Source: CALLPQ01 sp039819545
GTDB lineage: Bacteria > Pseudomonadota > Alphaproteobacteria > Caulobacterales > Parvularculaceae
Reading direction: 5' to 3'
Assembly (NCBI GenBank): GCA_039819545.1
Contig: JBCBRS010000008.1
Coordinates: 65,359 to 129,358 of the forward strand
DNA: 64,000 nt
The first letter of the stretch is position 1. Each line of letters opens with the position of its first letter. The notes below the pieces were generated by a model. That model was not told the DNA's origin, searched no databases, and worked only from the letters and a program-made list of their open reading frames with translations. The translations under genes and the position numbers were made by a program. Shown in pieces: positions 9,579 through 17,998 of the stretch.

Positions 9579-11057
9579 CTACACCCACCACTCATCGGGC
9601 CGGGCCGTGAAGGTTGCGGCCTTTTCAAGCACGTGGGCGGCGGTAAACAGGGTTTCTTCATCAAATGGCTTGCCGATGAGTTGAAGCCCGAGCGGCAGCG
9701 CCTGCGCGTCGAGCCCGGCAGGAATAGAGATACCCGGCAGCCCCGCGAGGTTGGCCGTCACTGTGAAAATGTCGTTGAGATACATTGAAACCGGATCACC
9801 CAGTTTTTCGCCAAGGCCAAACGCCGCCGACGGCGCCGACGGCGTCAGGATCAAGTCCACATTGGCAAAGGCACCCGCGAATTCGTCACTAATCTTTTTG
9901 CGGACCCTCTGCGCACGCAGATAGTAGGCATCATAATAGCCAGCGGACAACACATAGGTACCAATCAGGACACGGCGTTTTACCTCATCACCAAAGCCTT
10001 CGGCCCGGGTTTGCTCATACATTTGCGTGATCGGCAAATCGCCTTTGGCGCGGTGGCCATATTTGACGCCGTCATACCGCGCGAGGTTTGACGAGGCTTC
10101 GGCGGGCGCAACGATATAGTACACCGGTAGTGCATATTTTGTCAGCGGAAGCGAAATATCGACAATCTCGCACCCGGCATCCTTCAGCCAGTCAATGCCC
10201 TGCTGCCACAGGGTCTCAATTTCACCGGGCATACCATCGAGGCGATATTCTTTCGGTATACCGATTTTCAGCCCCTTGACCGATTGGCCGAGGGCCGCCT
10301 CATAATCGGGAACAGGACGGTCGATGGAGGTGGAATCCTTGGGGTCGTGACCGGCCATGGACCCCAGCATGATCGCGGCATCACGCACATCATGGGTGAT
10401 GGGCCCTGCCTGATCAAGAGACGAGGCAAAGGCAACAATGCCCCAACGCGAGCACCGCCCATAAGTGGGCTTGATACCAACAGTACCGGTAAAGGACGCA
10501 GGCTGACGAATAGAACCGCCGGTATCGGTCCCCGTCGCGCCGGCAAAGAGCCGCGCGGCCATGCCCGCCGCTGACCCGCCGGAGGAGCCGCCGGGCGTTA
10601 GCGCGGTGTCGCTACCCCGTCGTCGCCACGGGTTGATCACATCGCCAAAAAAACTCGTCTCATTGGAGGAGCCCATGGCGAATTCATCTAGATTGAGCTT
10701 GCCCAGCATGACCGCACCGTCAGCCCACAGATTGCTGGTCACCGTCGATTCATAGGGCGGGGTAAAACCCTCCAGAATATGGCTGGCCGCTGTTGTCTGC
10801 ACATCTTGTGTACAAAACAGGTCCTTGATCCCCAGCGGCACCCCTTCGAGTGCACCGCCGGTCCCATTGGCAAGCCTGTCGTCAGACGCCTTCGCCATGG
10901 CGCGTGCTTTATCGTGCGTCACCGTGATAAAACAGTTCAACGCCTTTGCCGCATCGATCCGTGTAAGGAAGGCATCGGTTACCTCCAGCGCACTGACTTC
11001 GCGGGTTTTGAGTTTGTCGCGCAAATCGGCAAGGGAGAGGTCATGGAACTGGGTCAT
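9579..11057 (-). CDS. gatA: Asp-tRNA(Asn)/Glu-tRNA(Gln) amidotransferase subunit A
   Basis: Glutaminase subunit of GatCAB, which releases ammonia for transamidation on GatB. It is an amidase-signature enzyme of 492 residues. The Ser-cis-Ser-Lys triad is visible as Lys78 (GVPLGIKDLF), Ser158 (TPGGSSGGSA) and nucleophile Ser182 (TDTGGSIRQP). The gene lies 74 bases downstream of gatC and before gatB, so the three genes are probably cotranscribed. Nothing is missing. Confidence 0.98.
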   Translation of the reverse strand: MTQFHDLSLADLRDKLKTREVSALEVTDAFLTRIDAAKALNCFITVTHDKARAMAKASDDRLANGTGGALEGVPLGIKDLFCTQDVQTTAASHILEGFTPPYESTVTSNLWADGAVMLGKLNLDEFAMGSSNETSFFGDVINPWRRRGSDTALTPGGSSGGSAAGMAARLFAGATGTDTGGSIRQPASFTGTVGIKPTYGRCSRWGIVAFASSLDQAGPITHDVRDAAIMLGSMAGHDPKDSTSIDRPVPDYEAALGQSVKGLKIGIPKEYRLDGMPGEIETLWQQGIDWLKDAGCEIVDISLPLTKYALPVYYIVAPAEASSNLARYDGVKYGHRAKGDLPITQMYEQTRAEGFGDEVKRRVLIGTYVLSAGYYDAYYLRAQRVRKKISDEFAGAFANVDLILTPSAPSAAFGLGEKLGDPVSMYLNDIFTVTANLAGLPGISIPAGLDAQALPLGLQLIGKPFDEETLFTAAHVLEKAATFTARPDEWWV

Positions 11058-11131
11058 ACGATCGTCTTCGAAAAGGGTAAGAGTTCAGGCGGTGGGTGCA
11101 GAAGAGTTGGCGAAACTGATGTCTCGGTGCC

Positions 11132-11431
11132 CTATTCCACGACCTTGGGCACGACGAAGAAATTTTCTTCCGTCAGCGGTGCATTCGCCACCACATTGGC
11201 GGGCTGACCACCGCCCGTTGGCCCCTCGGCCGGGTGATCCTCGCGCATGGGCAAGCGCGCCTCCACCGTGGAGGCCATGGCGGTGACGCCTTCCACATTC
11301 ACCTCATTGAGCTGCTCAATCCAGCCGAGAATGCCGTTGATTTCTGCGGCCAACGGCTCAAGCCGCTCTTCGGGCTCGTGGATCCGAGCGAGTTTTGCAA
11401 CTTTGCGGACGGTTTGTTTATCCACGCTCAT
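11132..11431 (-). CDS. gatC: Asp-tRNA(Asn)/Glu-tRNA(Gln) amidotransferase subunit C
   Basis: Small subunit that wraps around GatA and stabilises the GatCAB complex. The 99-residue protein has the typical N terminus (MSVDKQTVRKVAKLARI), the central ILGWIEQLNEVN and the C-terminal REDHPAEG element followed by a FFVVPKVVE tail. GAGGAAAAA precedes the ATG. It is first in the gatC-gatA-gatB order, so the operon promoter should lie between 11432 and the end of the upstream gene at 11509. Confidence 0.97.
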   Translation of the reverse strand: MSVDKQTVRKVAKLARIHEPEERLEPLAAEINGILGWIEQLNEVNVEGVTAMASTVEARLPMREDHPAEGPTGGGQPANVVANAPLTEENFFVVPKVVE

Positions 11432-11508
11432 GGGTTTTTCCTCGTCGCTTCAAGGTGAAGAGCGGTATCAATCTGTCTGCCCGATAGCAAGAGCCACGCT
11501 GCCCCGCG

Positions 11509-13050
11509 CTACTGGCCGGCGGGCCCGGCAGCGTATGACCCTCCAGGCTCGATCTCGCCAATCTGTTCCAGACGCGCGGCGGGCAACGGCCATTTGCGCG
11601 TCAAAAACTGCCGGATGGCCGTGGCACGCGGCTGGTTGCCAGATCGCACCGCGGTGAAGGCAAGCCAGCTTTCCAGCGAATAGCGCGCGTCTGGACCTTT
11701 GCTTTCATCAAGAAACGCCCGCCAGAAATCCATCACCGGCGTCGTGCTCGATGGCGTGCCCGGGCGCGGCATGGCGGCAAGACGCGCGAGCATATGGCCG
11801 CACGCGTAAACCGTGCGAAAGGCCGCCGCTTTTGTCAGCGTATCGACGCGTTTGTACCGCGCACCCTCATCGCAGTCGGCTGCCGCCTTTCGATGAAACG
11901 CCTCGGCAGCGCTCTGTTCCCAAAGCCCCATGCGGACCAGCACTTCGGCTGTGATGGCCTCGGCGGCGCCTTCATGGATCCATGCGGGCACGTCCGGTGA
12001 TTGGGGGCGAATGCGCGCCTGCCAAAGATGGACAAGTTCATGGACCAGCGCGCGCCGCAGGATTGACCGCCCGGTTGCGGATGGGGTGTCCCACGGGCTG
12101 CCATCAATGACGGTCAGGACCTGGCGCGGCAAAGCATCGCCCGCAAACCGGAAAAGCCCGCCTACCGCGTGAGGTGCCGACGGCTGCGCCCTGTCCCCGG
12201 GTGATCCGGCTTTCGCCAGCACGATCAGCGGGCGCTCGCCTAGCGGCACGCCAAAGCCATCGGCCAGCACCGTGAGGGCCTCATCAATCAGAGGCTCTGC
12301 TTCGGCCTTCACCCAGTCCGCAAGCGCCGCGTGGACCAGCACGTCATGGCGCGGCAAACGGTGCACGCCACCCGCGCCAAAAAACACAAAGGCCGGATGA
12401 TCGGAAAGGGCCTCGTGATTATTCACAGGCCAGATCGGCGCCAGCGTTTGGGTTTGTGTACTTTCATCTTGGGAAAGTGAGAAAGAGACAGGCATTCGGC
12501 GCCCCGGCGCGTCATAGGGCCAGAAATGCCCGGTATAAAGGCCGAGTACAGGGGACCCATCCTGCGCCGTCATGGCGAAGGCGGGCTGATAATCGCCGGT
12601 TATAAATAGCGGTGTTGCCGGCGCCTCAAACCGCAGCCGGGTAAAGGGCTTACCATCTTTGCGAACCGCATAAAGACGGCTTGCCCGGCGCACAAACTGA
12701 TGGTCATCGCCAGCGAGCACCCACTGACGCTGGCGCAGACCCGTCGCTCCGTCTGGCCCCGTTAGAAGCAGCCCAAAATCAAGTGCCGTGACGGGCGCGC
12801 AAAGCGTGATCGTGATTTGCGCGGTATCAGGCTTGCTCGGCGTTGCGGCCATCTCAATGTGCGCGCTTGGCTGAACCGGGATTCGCGCCAATGCCTTTTT
12901 TGGGGGCGAGAACAAGACACCGACGATCAGCGTCATCGCCGCTAGCCCCAGAAACGCGGCACTCAACACCGCCAGCCGTAGCCGAGCCGCAGACCCACCG
13001 TGCGGCGAATGCAAATTCCTGAAAATTGGTAATGTGTTAAGCAAATTCAC
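11509..13050 (-). CDS. Membrane-anchored gluzincin-like metallopeptidase (putative)
   Basis: The 513-residue protein has one N-terminal membrane segment (about 24-47, LRLAVLSAAFLGLAAMTLIV) and a large extracytoplasmic part. It contains HELVH at 337-341, a zinc-binding HExxH motif, followed by WIHEGAAE whose Glu360 or Glu364 would be the third ligand in a gluzincin arrangement. The rest has no family I can name. It lies upstream of gatC on the same strand (77-base gap) and diverges from ruvX, but a functional link to tRNA amidation is unlikely. Enzyme activity is inferred from the motif only. Confidence 0.75.
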   Translation of the reverse strand: MNLLNTLPIFRNLHSPHGGSAARLRLAVLSAAFLGLAAMTLIVGVLFSPPKKALARIPVQPSAHIEMAATPSKPDTAQITITLCAPVTALDFGLLLTGPDGATGLRQRQWVLAGDDHQFVRRASRLYAVRKDGKPFTRLRFEAPATPLFITGDYQPAFAMTAQDGSPVLGLYTGHFWPYDAPGRRMPVSFSLSQDESTQTQTLAPIWPVNNHEALSDHPAFVFFGAGGVHRLPRHDVLVHAALADWVKAEAEPLIDEALTVLADGFGVPLGERPLIVLAKAGSPGDRAQPSAPHAVGGLFRFAGDALPRQVLTVIDGSPWDTPSATGRSILRRALVHELVHLWQARIRPQSPDVPAWIHEGAAEAITAEVLVRMGLWEQSAAEAFHRKAAADCDEGARYKRVDTLTKAAAFRTVYACGHMLARLAAMPRPGTPSSTTPVMDFWRAFLDESKGPDARYSLESWLAFTAVRSGNQPRATAIRQFLTRKWPLPAARLEQIGEIEPGGSYAAGPAGQ

Positions 13051-13130
13051 CTAACGTAATCCTGTTCGCATGCTGGCAGTTTCGGGTAAAGAGCAGAGAA
13101 AAGCCAGTACGAACACAAAAGCGGGGATCA

Positions 13131-13652
13131 ATGGCCGAGCGCCAGGATCAATCTGGGTTGACGGCGCGTAGTGCGCAAAAAAAACCTGCCAGCGGCGTTT
13201 CTGACGAAGACCGGTTTGCCCGGTTCGGTCAGTCAGGCGTACTGCTTGGTCTTGATCTTGGTACAAAAACCATTGGGATCGCGGTATGCGATCCGGAAAG
13301 AATGGTAGCAGCCCCCGTCGAAACGTTGAGGAGGCGCAAGTTCACGGTGGATATTCAATCCCTGATCGAGATCGCGACCAGCCGCAAGGCGGTGGGATTC
13401 GTCATGGGTCTTCCGTTAAACATGGACGGCACCGAAGGGCCCCGCGCCCAGTCGAGCCGCGCCTTTGTCCGCAACGCAGAAAAAACCACCGACTTGCCGT
13501 TTGCATTCTGGGACGAGCGGCTTTCGACCCAGGCCATGGAACGCGAGCTTATCGCTCTGGACACAAGCCGGGCAAACCGTTCTGAAAAAATTGATGCGTT
13601 GGCTGCCACCTTTATCTTGCAAGGGGCGATCGACCGATGGAGGCGCACATGA
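13131..13652 (+). CDS. ruvX: Putative pre-16S rRNA nuclease / Holliday junction resolvase RuvX (YqgF)
   Basis: RNase H-fold nuclease, in other bacteria linked to 16S rRNA 5'-end maturation and to Holliday junction resolution. Family hallmarks are LLGLDLGTKTIGIAVCD with the first catalytic Asp, VMGLPLNMDGTEGPRA, WDERLST with the conserved Asp-Glu, and a final KIDALAATFILQGAID. The protein is 173 residues; its first 35 are a polar extension before the usual core. The stop overlaps the next gene's ATG, so translation is probably coupled. Confidence 0.95.
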   Translation: MAERQDQSGLTARSAQKKPASGVSDEDRFARFGQSGVLLGLDLGTKTIGIAVCDPERMVAAPVETLRRRKFTVDIQSLIEIATSRKAVGFVMGLPLNMDGTEGPRAQSSRAFVRNAEKTTDLPFAFWDERLSTQAMERELIALDTSRANRSEKIDALAATFILQGAIDRWRRT

Positions 13653-14074
13653 TGATCGACGAAAACTATAATGGTGAAAAACCGCTACGGTCGGAGAAAC
13701 ACAAAATCCGCCATTTGCTGTTCGGCATCCTTGTGTGCACCGGCATGGCCCACCTGATCATGACAACCTTTGACGTGCCGAATATTGGCTTTTGGTCAAA
13801 TGTGCGGATCTTTTTCGTGGGCGCTGTCTACACCGCGCTCGGGCTGCTCGTGAAATATGGGGACGAAAAATTCGTCAACTATTCCGCCATCGCCTGCAGT
13901 ATTGGCATGCTGTCAGCCATTATCGAATATGCCTGGACCGGCAGCCATTACGTGGCCACCACGTTGATCATTTTTGATATTGCCGTGATCTATTATGTCT
14001 ATCGCTTTTGGTCGGCGTCCGATGTGATCCCCACCAAACCCGGCCAGAAGGACGAGGCTGCGCCCAGCGCCTGA
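13649..14074 (+). CDS. Four-helix membrane protein of unknown function
   Basis: About 141 residues with four hydrophobic segments: LLFGILVCTGMAHLIM, VRIFFVGAVYTALGLLV, YSAIACSIGMLSAIIEYAW and VATTLIIFDIAVIYYVYRFW. No family recognised. ATG codons at 13649 and 13652 both follow GGAGG at 13639-13643; the earlier one overlaps the ruvX TGA as ATGA. The longer frame from 13637 would put the start on the ribosome site itself, so it is not used. Position in ruvX-pyrB-plsY-dprA suggests cotranscription. Confidence 0.8.
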   Translation: MMIDENYNGEKPLRSEKHKIRHLLFGILVCTGMAHLIMTTFDVPNIGFWSNVRIFFVGAVYTALGLLVKYGDEKFVNYSAIACSIGMLSAIIEYAWTGSHYVATTLIIFDIAVIYYVYRFWSASDVIPTKPGQKDEAAPSA

Positions 14075-14159
14075 CACCCGCAGGGCAAGGTTCGCACCGC
14101 AGTAAAGTCGCCAACCGTTCGGTTTGCGACTCGCCGGTGCGGTCCCTATAACGGGCCCC

Positions 14160-15089
14160 ATGAATGGGGTAACGCAACATAAGTTATCGTGCGAAAATCT
14201 GCTGCGGATCGATGATCTGAGCGACGATGATCTTGCGGCTATTCTCGCCCGCGCACGCTGGTTTGCTGAGTGTCTCACCGCGAAAAAACCGGTACCGCCA
14301 TCGCTCGCCGGTCGTACACAGATCAATCTCTTTTTCGAAGATTCAACGCGAACCAATTTGTCGTTCGATCTTGCTGGTAAAAAACTTGGCGCCGACGTGA
14401 TCAATGTGCCGGTTGCCGCGTCGTCCGTAAACAAAGACGAAGATATTCTCGATACGGTACAAACGCTGGACGCCATGGGTGCCGACGTGATGATCCTGCG
14501 CACGCGCGACCCGCGCGCCCATGAGCGCCTGTCGCAGCGCACACGGTGCCCGGTGATCAATGCGGGCAATGGTACCATCGAACATCCCACACAGGCGCTC
14601 CTCGATGCGGCGACGCTGACCCGGACCTTTGGTACCCTTAATGGGCTGACCATCGCCATTTGCGGGGATGTTCGCCATTCGCGGGTGGCGGGCTCCGGCG
14701 TGCAGCTGTTCCAGCGGCTTGGCGCCACGGTGCGCTTTGTAGCCCCGGATGATCTCCTGCCGGATCGCGAACTCTTTGCCGATACCGAGCGGTTTAGCAC
14801 GCTGGAAACCGGGTTAGATGGTGCCGATGTGGTTATGGCGCTGCGTCTACAGCGCGAACGTATGGAAAATCCACCGCCCATAGAGGCGTACATCTCAGAA
14901 TTTCGACTAGACCATGATAGGCTTGATCTTGCGAAAGACGGGGCCAAGGTCATGCATCCCGGTCCCATGAATCGGGGGATTGAAATCACGGCCAGCCTTG
15001 CCGATGACAAAGCCCGGTCTCTTGTCCTTGATCAAGTGTTTATGGGGGTCGCAACGCGCATGGCCGTGCTTGATCAACTCATTGTCTGA
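14160..15089 (+). CDS. pyrB: Aspartate carbamoyltransferase catalytic subunit
   Basis: Second step of pyrimidine synthesis: carbamoyl phosphate plus aspartate gives carbamoyl aspartate. The carbamoyl-phosphate loop FFEDSTRTNLSFD, the catalytic NAGNGTIEHPTQALLD block, GDVRHSRVA and the end motif VMHPGPMNRGIEI are all present. From the ATG at 14160 the protein is 309 residues, typical for the family; an upstream TTG at 14124 adds 12 residues without family similarity. In many alphaproteobacteria pyrB is followed by pyrC and then plsY; here plsY starts only 82 bases later, so pyrC is absent from this place. Confidence 0.97.
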   Translation: MNGVTQHKLSCENLLRIDDLSDDDLAAILARARWFAECLTAKKPVPPSLAGRTQINLFFEDSTRTNLSFDLAGKKLGADVINVPVAASSVNKDEDILDTVQTLDAMGADVMILRTRDPRAHERLSQRTRCPVINAGNGTIEHPTQALLDAATLTRTFGTLNGLTIAICGDVRHSRVAGSGVQLFQRLGATVRFVAPDDLLPDRELFADTERFSTLETGLDGADVVMALRLQRERMENPPPIEAYISEFRLDHDRLDLAKDGAKVMHPGPMNRGIEITASLADDKARSLVLDQVFMGVATRMAVLDQLIV

Positions 15090-15143
15090 CCTAACGCCGC
15101 CACCCGGGCCAGCAAAAAAACACACAGAGAATTGCCCGCTTCG

Positions 15144-15175
15144 ATGAGCCAGACACGATGAGCCAGTCACGATGA
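15144..15175 (+). other. Tandem 14-bp repeat forming two overlapping five-codon ORFs before plsY
   Basis: Two near-identical 14-base units (CGATGAGCCAGACA, CGATGAGCCAGTCA) are followed by CGATGATG. They create ATG at 15144 reading MSQTR-stop, whose TGA overlaps ATG at 15158. That reads MSQSR-stop, whose TGA overlaps the plsY ATG at 15172. The result is a ladder of ATGA overlaps leading into plsY. It may give translational coupling or be a chance duplication of the start region. Confidence 0.6.
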
Positions 15176-15801
15176 TGTTTTTAACGATCTTGTTCAGCGC
15201 CGTGCTTGGCTATGGCCTTGGGTCAATCCCTTTTGGCCTTGTACTGACGAAACTGGCGGGTCTGGGTGATATCCGCGCGGTCGGGTCCGGCAATATCGGG
15301 GCAACCAATGTCTTGCGGACGGGTCGCAAGGACCTTGCCCTCCTCACCCTTCTCCTCGACAGTGGCAAGGGGGCCATTGCGGTTTTTGCGGCGATGACCC
15401 TGGACTGGCGACCGGAGATTGCGGCGGCCTTTGCCATGCTTGGCCATTGCTTTCCGGTCTGGCTCGGCTTTCGCGGTGGCAAGGGCGTTGCCACCTATCT
15501 GGGGACAATCTTGATGCTGCTGTTTCCGGCGGGGCTTTTTGCCTGTCTGACCTGGCTCGTGACGGCCGGCGTCACCCGGATTTCGTCGCTCAGCGCGCTG
15601 GTGGCAACCGCGGCAACACCGCTTATCCTGTTTGCCATGGGCCGCCCGGCCTACTGCATTGCCGCGCTTGGTATGACCGGCTTTGTCTTTATCCGGCATA
15701 AGGCGAACATTGCGCGCCTGATAAAGGGCACGGAGCCAAAGATCGGGCGTAAGAGCGATGATCCCGCCCCCGAAAGGGATCCACCACCAACGCAATCCTG
15801 A
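15172..15801 (+). CDS. plsY: Glycerol-3-phosphate acyltransferase PlsY
   Basis: Inner-membrane enzyme that moves an acyl group from acyl-phosphate to glycerol-3-phosphate, the first committed step of phospholipid synthesis. The 209-residue protein has about five membrane helices and the conserved cytoplasmic motifs GSGNIGATNVLRT, LLDSGKGAIAV and FRGGKGVATYLG. ATG at 15172 or 15175 can start it. The C-terminal 30 residues are polar and proline-rich. Lies between pyrB and dprA on the same strand. Confidence 0.96.
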   Translation: MMFLTILFSAVLGYGLGSIPFGLVLTKLAGLGDIRAVGSGNIGATNVLRTGRKDLALLTLLLDSGKGAIAVFAAMTLDWRPEIAAAFAMLGHCFPVWLGFRGGKGVATYLGTILMLLFPAGLFACLTWLVTAGVTRISSLSALVATAATPLILFAMGRPAYCIAALGMTGFVFIRHKANIARLIKGTEPKIGRKSDDPAPERDPPPTQS

Positions 15802-15887
15802 TTTCAACCACCAGGGCGCGTTCTTTCTTTCTGGTGTGTCCCTGCTAAAGTGGCAGGCGGGCACCATAGGGGTGGCAGCGGGGGACG

Positions 15888-17045
15888 ATGATGCGGCGTG
15901 TGCTGAACGATAGTGAGCGGGTGGATTGGGTCCAGTTGATCCGCACCCAGGGCATTGGGCCGATAACCTTCTACCGCCTCCTCTCCCGGTTTGGCAGTGC
16001 GGCCAGGGCGCTGGACGCCCTCCCCGCGCTGAGCGAACGCACCAGCCGCAGCAAACCCCTGAAGGCCTTCGACCGCGCCCGTGCCCAAGAGGAAGTCAAA
16101 CGCGCGTGGGACACCGGTACGCAGATTTTGGCGTCATGCGAGCCGGACTATCCGATCCTCCTGACCAAGATTGCCGATCCGCCGCCGGTCCTGTTCATGC
16201 GCGGGCATGTGAGCCTCTTTGACAAACCGGGGGTAGCGATAATCGGGGCGCGGAATGCATCAGCCCTGGGGCGAAAGTTGGCGCGGACGCTGGCATCGGA
16301 TCTGGGGGAAGCCGGTTATACTGTGATCTCCGGTCTAGCGCGTGGCATCGACGGCGCGGCGCATATGGCGAGCCTCGCCCACGGGACCATCGCGGTTGTC
16401 GCCGGCGGGATTGATGTGATTTATCCGCCCGAGCACGAAACCCTCACGGGCGACATATCGCGCCAGGGACTGGTGCTGTCCGAACGCCCGCTGGGCGCCG
16501 AGCCCACCGCCCGCGACTTCCCCCGCCGCAATCGCCTGATCTCCGGGCTGTCGCGCGGGGTCATCATTGTGGAGGCCGCAGCGCGGTCGGGCACGCTGAT
16601 CACCGCGCGCTACGCGCTAGAGCAAGGCCGCGAGGTTTTTGCCGTCCCCGGCTCTCCGCTTGATCCGCGCTGCAAAGGCGCAAATGCCCTCCTGCGCGAC
16701 GGCGCAACGCTGGTGGAAAGTGCCGACGATGTGATCAGCGTCCTGCGCGCACAACTCTCCACCATGAAAGAACCCGATGAGGCCCTTACCGGCGACCTGT
16801 TCGACGCCCTTGTGGCTGGCGACCACCCCGCCCCAGCGCGCGACGATGCCGAGGCAACGCGAGCCCGCGCGGCGCTATGCGAGCAATTGCAATCCTTGCT
16901 GGGCGTCACCCCGATTCACCGCGACGAGCTGATCCGCGAATGCGTCGCCTCCTCTGCCCAGGTAGCCGACGCCCTCCTCGACCTCGTCCTGACCGGCACC
17001 GTCACCGAAGTCAGCGGCGGCCACTTCGCCCTTGCAAACCCCTGA
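15888..17045 (+). CDS. dprA: DNA-processing protein DprA
   Basis: Single-stranded DNA-binding protein that loads RecA on incoming DNA during natural transformation. The 385-residue protein has an N-terminal helical domain (to about 70), a Rossmann-like core with GARNASALGRKLARTLA, ISGLARGIDGAAH, VVAGGIDVIYPPEH, FPRRNRLISGLS and ARSGTLITARYALEQGREVFAVPGSP, and a C-terminal winged-helix region (about 320-380). GGGGGACG precedes the ATG pair at 15888. In relatives topA often follows; here tRNA-Asn does. Confidence 0.96.
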   Translation: MMRRVLNDSERVDWVQLIRTQGIGPITFYRLLSRFGSAARALDALPALSERTSRSKPLKAFDRARAQEEVKRAWDTGTQILASCEPDYPILLTKIADPPPVLFMRGHVSLFDKPGVAIIGARNASALGRKLARTLASDLGEAGYTVISGLARGIDGAAHMASLAHGTIAVVAGGIDVIYPPEHETLTGDISRQGLVLSERPLGAEPTARDFPRRNRLISGLSRGVIIVEAAARSGTLITARYALEQGREVFAVPGSPLDPRCKGANALLRDGATLVESADDVISVLRAQLSTMKEPDEALTGDLFDALVAGDHPAPARDDAEATRARAALCEQLQSLLGVTPIHRDELIRECVASSAQVADALLDLVLTGTVTEVSGGHFALANP

Positions 17046-17167
17046 TCACCTTGGTGAGATCATGGCACGTCGCCGACCCAGATCGGCGTTTTAGGCCATT
17101 TACGAAAAAGCAAAAAAGAAACTAGATAAACCAAAAGGCGTTTGCTATATCCGCGTTTCCAAGGCGT

Positions 17168-17243
17168 TCCCTGATAGCTCAGTTGGTAGAGCAGCTGACT
17201 GTTAATCAGCGGGTCACAGGTTCGAGTCCTGTTCAGGGAGCCA
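17168..17243 (+). tRNA. tRNA-Asn (anticodon GTT)
   Basis: A complete 76-base tRNA. Acceptor arms TCCCTGA and TCAGGGA pair over seven bases, the D arm has AGCTCAGTTGGTAGAGC, the anticodon arm GCTGA-CTGTTAA-TCAGC puts GTT at 17201-17203 (position 34), the T arm contains GGTTCGAGTCC, and CCA is encoded. It lies in the same direction as dprA. With GatCAB in the cell it may be first charged with Asp and then amidated, depending on whether AsnRS exists elsewhere. Confidence 0.98.
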
Positions 17244-17333
17244 TTTTCCATCGGCTGATCGGCGTCTCCCGGTGCCTCAAGACAATAATGAATTTTGTTT
17301 TTTGGTTTAGATAGGGCGGTTGCGCAGACAGCT

Positions 17334-17489
17334 CCCGGGTCGGCGCTGCGCTTGCCCGGGAATACAGATTCTATTTCCAGTAAATCCTCCGTGTCCCCGG
17401 GCGCCCCAAAGAATAAAGACCCGGGGCCTGTTTCAACGCGTTCGGAGTATTTCGGAACAATTCTTAGGTCGGCGCTGCGCTTGCCCGGG
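17334..17489. repeat. Cluster of GC-rich palindromic repeats (copies 2a, 2b, 2c)
   Basis: Three palindromes follow tRNA-Asn. Copy 2a (17334-17360) is bounded by CCCGGG on both sides. Copy 2c (17467-17489) shares a 24-base identical block with 2a, including GCGCTTGCCCGGG. Between them, 17395-17426 has CCCCGGG pairing with CCCGGGG. Related copies lie at 7323, 26664 and about 54971. These look like small dispersed extragenic palindromes; no coding sequence is supported here. Confidence 0.75.
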
Positions 17490-17508
17490 ACTTCGGTCCG
17501 GCCTTTGA

Positions 17509-17916
17509 TCAAACGGTCTCGTCAAGGGCGATGCCGATAACGGCGATGCCGTCGCTCTCACCGCCTACCGCCGCGCCTAGAAGAGCCGCAAATTGCACCG
17601 GGGGCCACTCATTGACCACTTCACCGGAATTGATATCGATGGCCCGGTAGGTGTACGGATTGGCCCCGTCCCCTTCGGCGATTTCCACGCGCGTATTGAC
17701 GCCCAGGGCCTGTTGAATGATCTCGGTGCTTTCGCGAAAGCGTTCCGCCCGCAGACGGGTATCGCGTTCGGCGGCTGCGATCTGGTCAGCGGAGGCTAAG
17801 CGGCGGGCTTGCTCCAGACTTGCCCGGCGGCGATTGGCTTGTGATTGACTGTCCCCGCCGGTCAGGCCGGTGGCACCGCCTACGGGTGGTCCTTGTACAG
17901 ATTGTATCTCATACAT
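17509..17916 (-). CDS. FlaG-like flagellin-associated protein (putative)
   Basis: The 135-residue protein starts at the ATG at 17916, which has GGTGAGG at good distance; the GTG at 17928 lies inside that site. The middle is a charged helix (about 35-70), and the C-terminal part (VNTRVEIAEGDG, YTYRAIDINSGEVVNEWPP) resembles FlaG, which in other bacteria affects filament length. Directly downstream of flagellin on the same strand, after a strong terminator. The family call is by pattern and position and is moderately sure. Confidence 0.6.
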   Translation of the reverse strand: MYEIQSVQGPPVGGATGLTGGDSQSQANRRRASLEQARRLASADQIAAAERDTRLRAERFRESTEIIQQALGVNTRVEIAEGDGANPYTYRAIDINSGEVVNEWPPVQFAALLGAAVGGESDGIAVIGIALDETV

Positions 17917-17945
17917 AACGCGCCTCACCGGTTGGGTAAACGCTT

Positions 17946-17982
17946 AAAAAGTCCCGGACACCGCCATGGCCATGTCCGGGAC
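17946..17982 (-). terminator. Intrinsic terminator after flagellin
   Basis: Ten-base perfect arms GTCCCGGACA and TGTCCGGGAC surround a 12-base loop. On the minus strand they are followed by TTTTT, a textbook rho-independent terminator for the flagellin transcript. The FlaG-like gene downstream then depends on read-through or its own promoter. Confidence 0.85.
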
Positions 17983-17998
17983 GAAACCCCCTACCCTG

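Noticed and set aside
9409..9591. 60-codon minus ORF between gatA and gatB
   Set aside because: It runs through an inverted repeat and gives the kind of peptide seen when extragenic palindromes are translated; no ribosome site.
13913..15010. Minus-strand ORF of 365 codons
   Set aside because: Serine/Arg-rich product antisense to pyrB; no ribosome site or family pattern.
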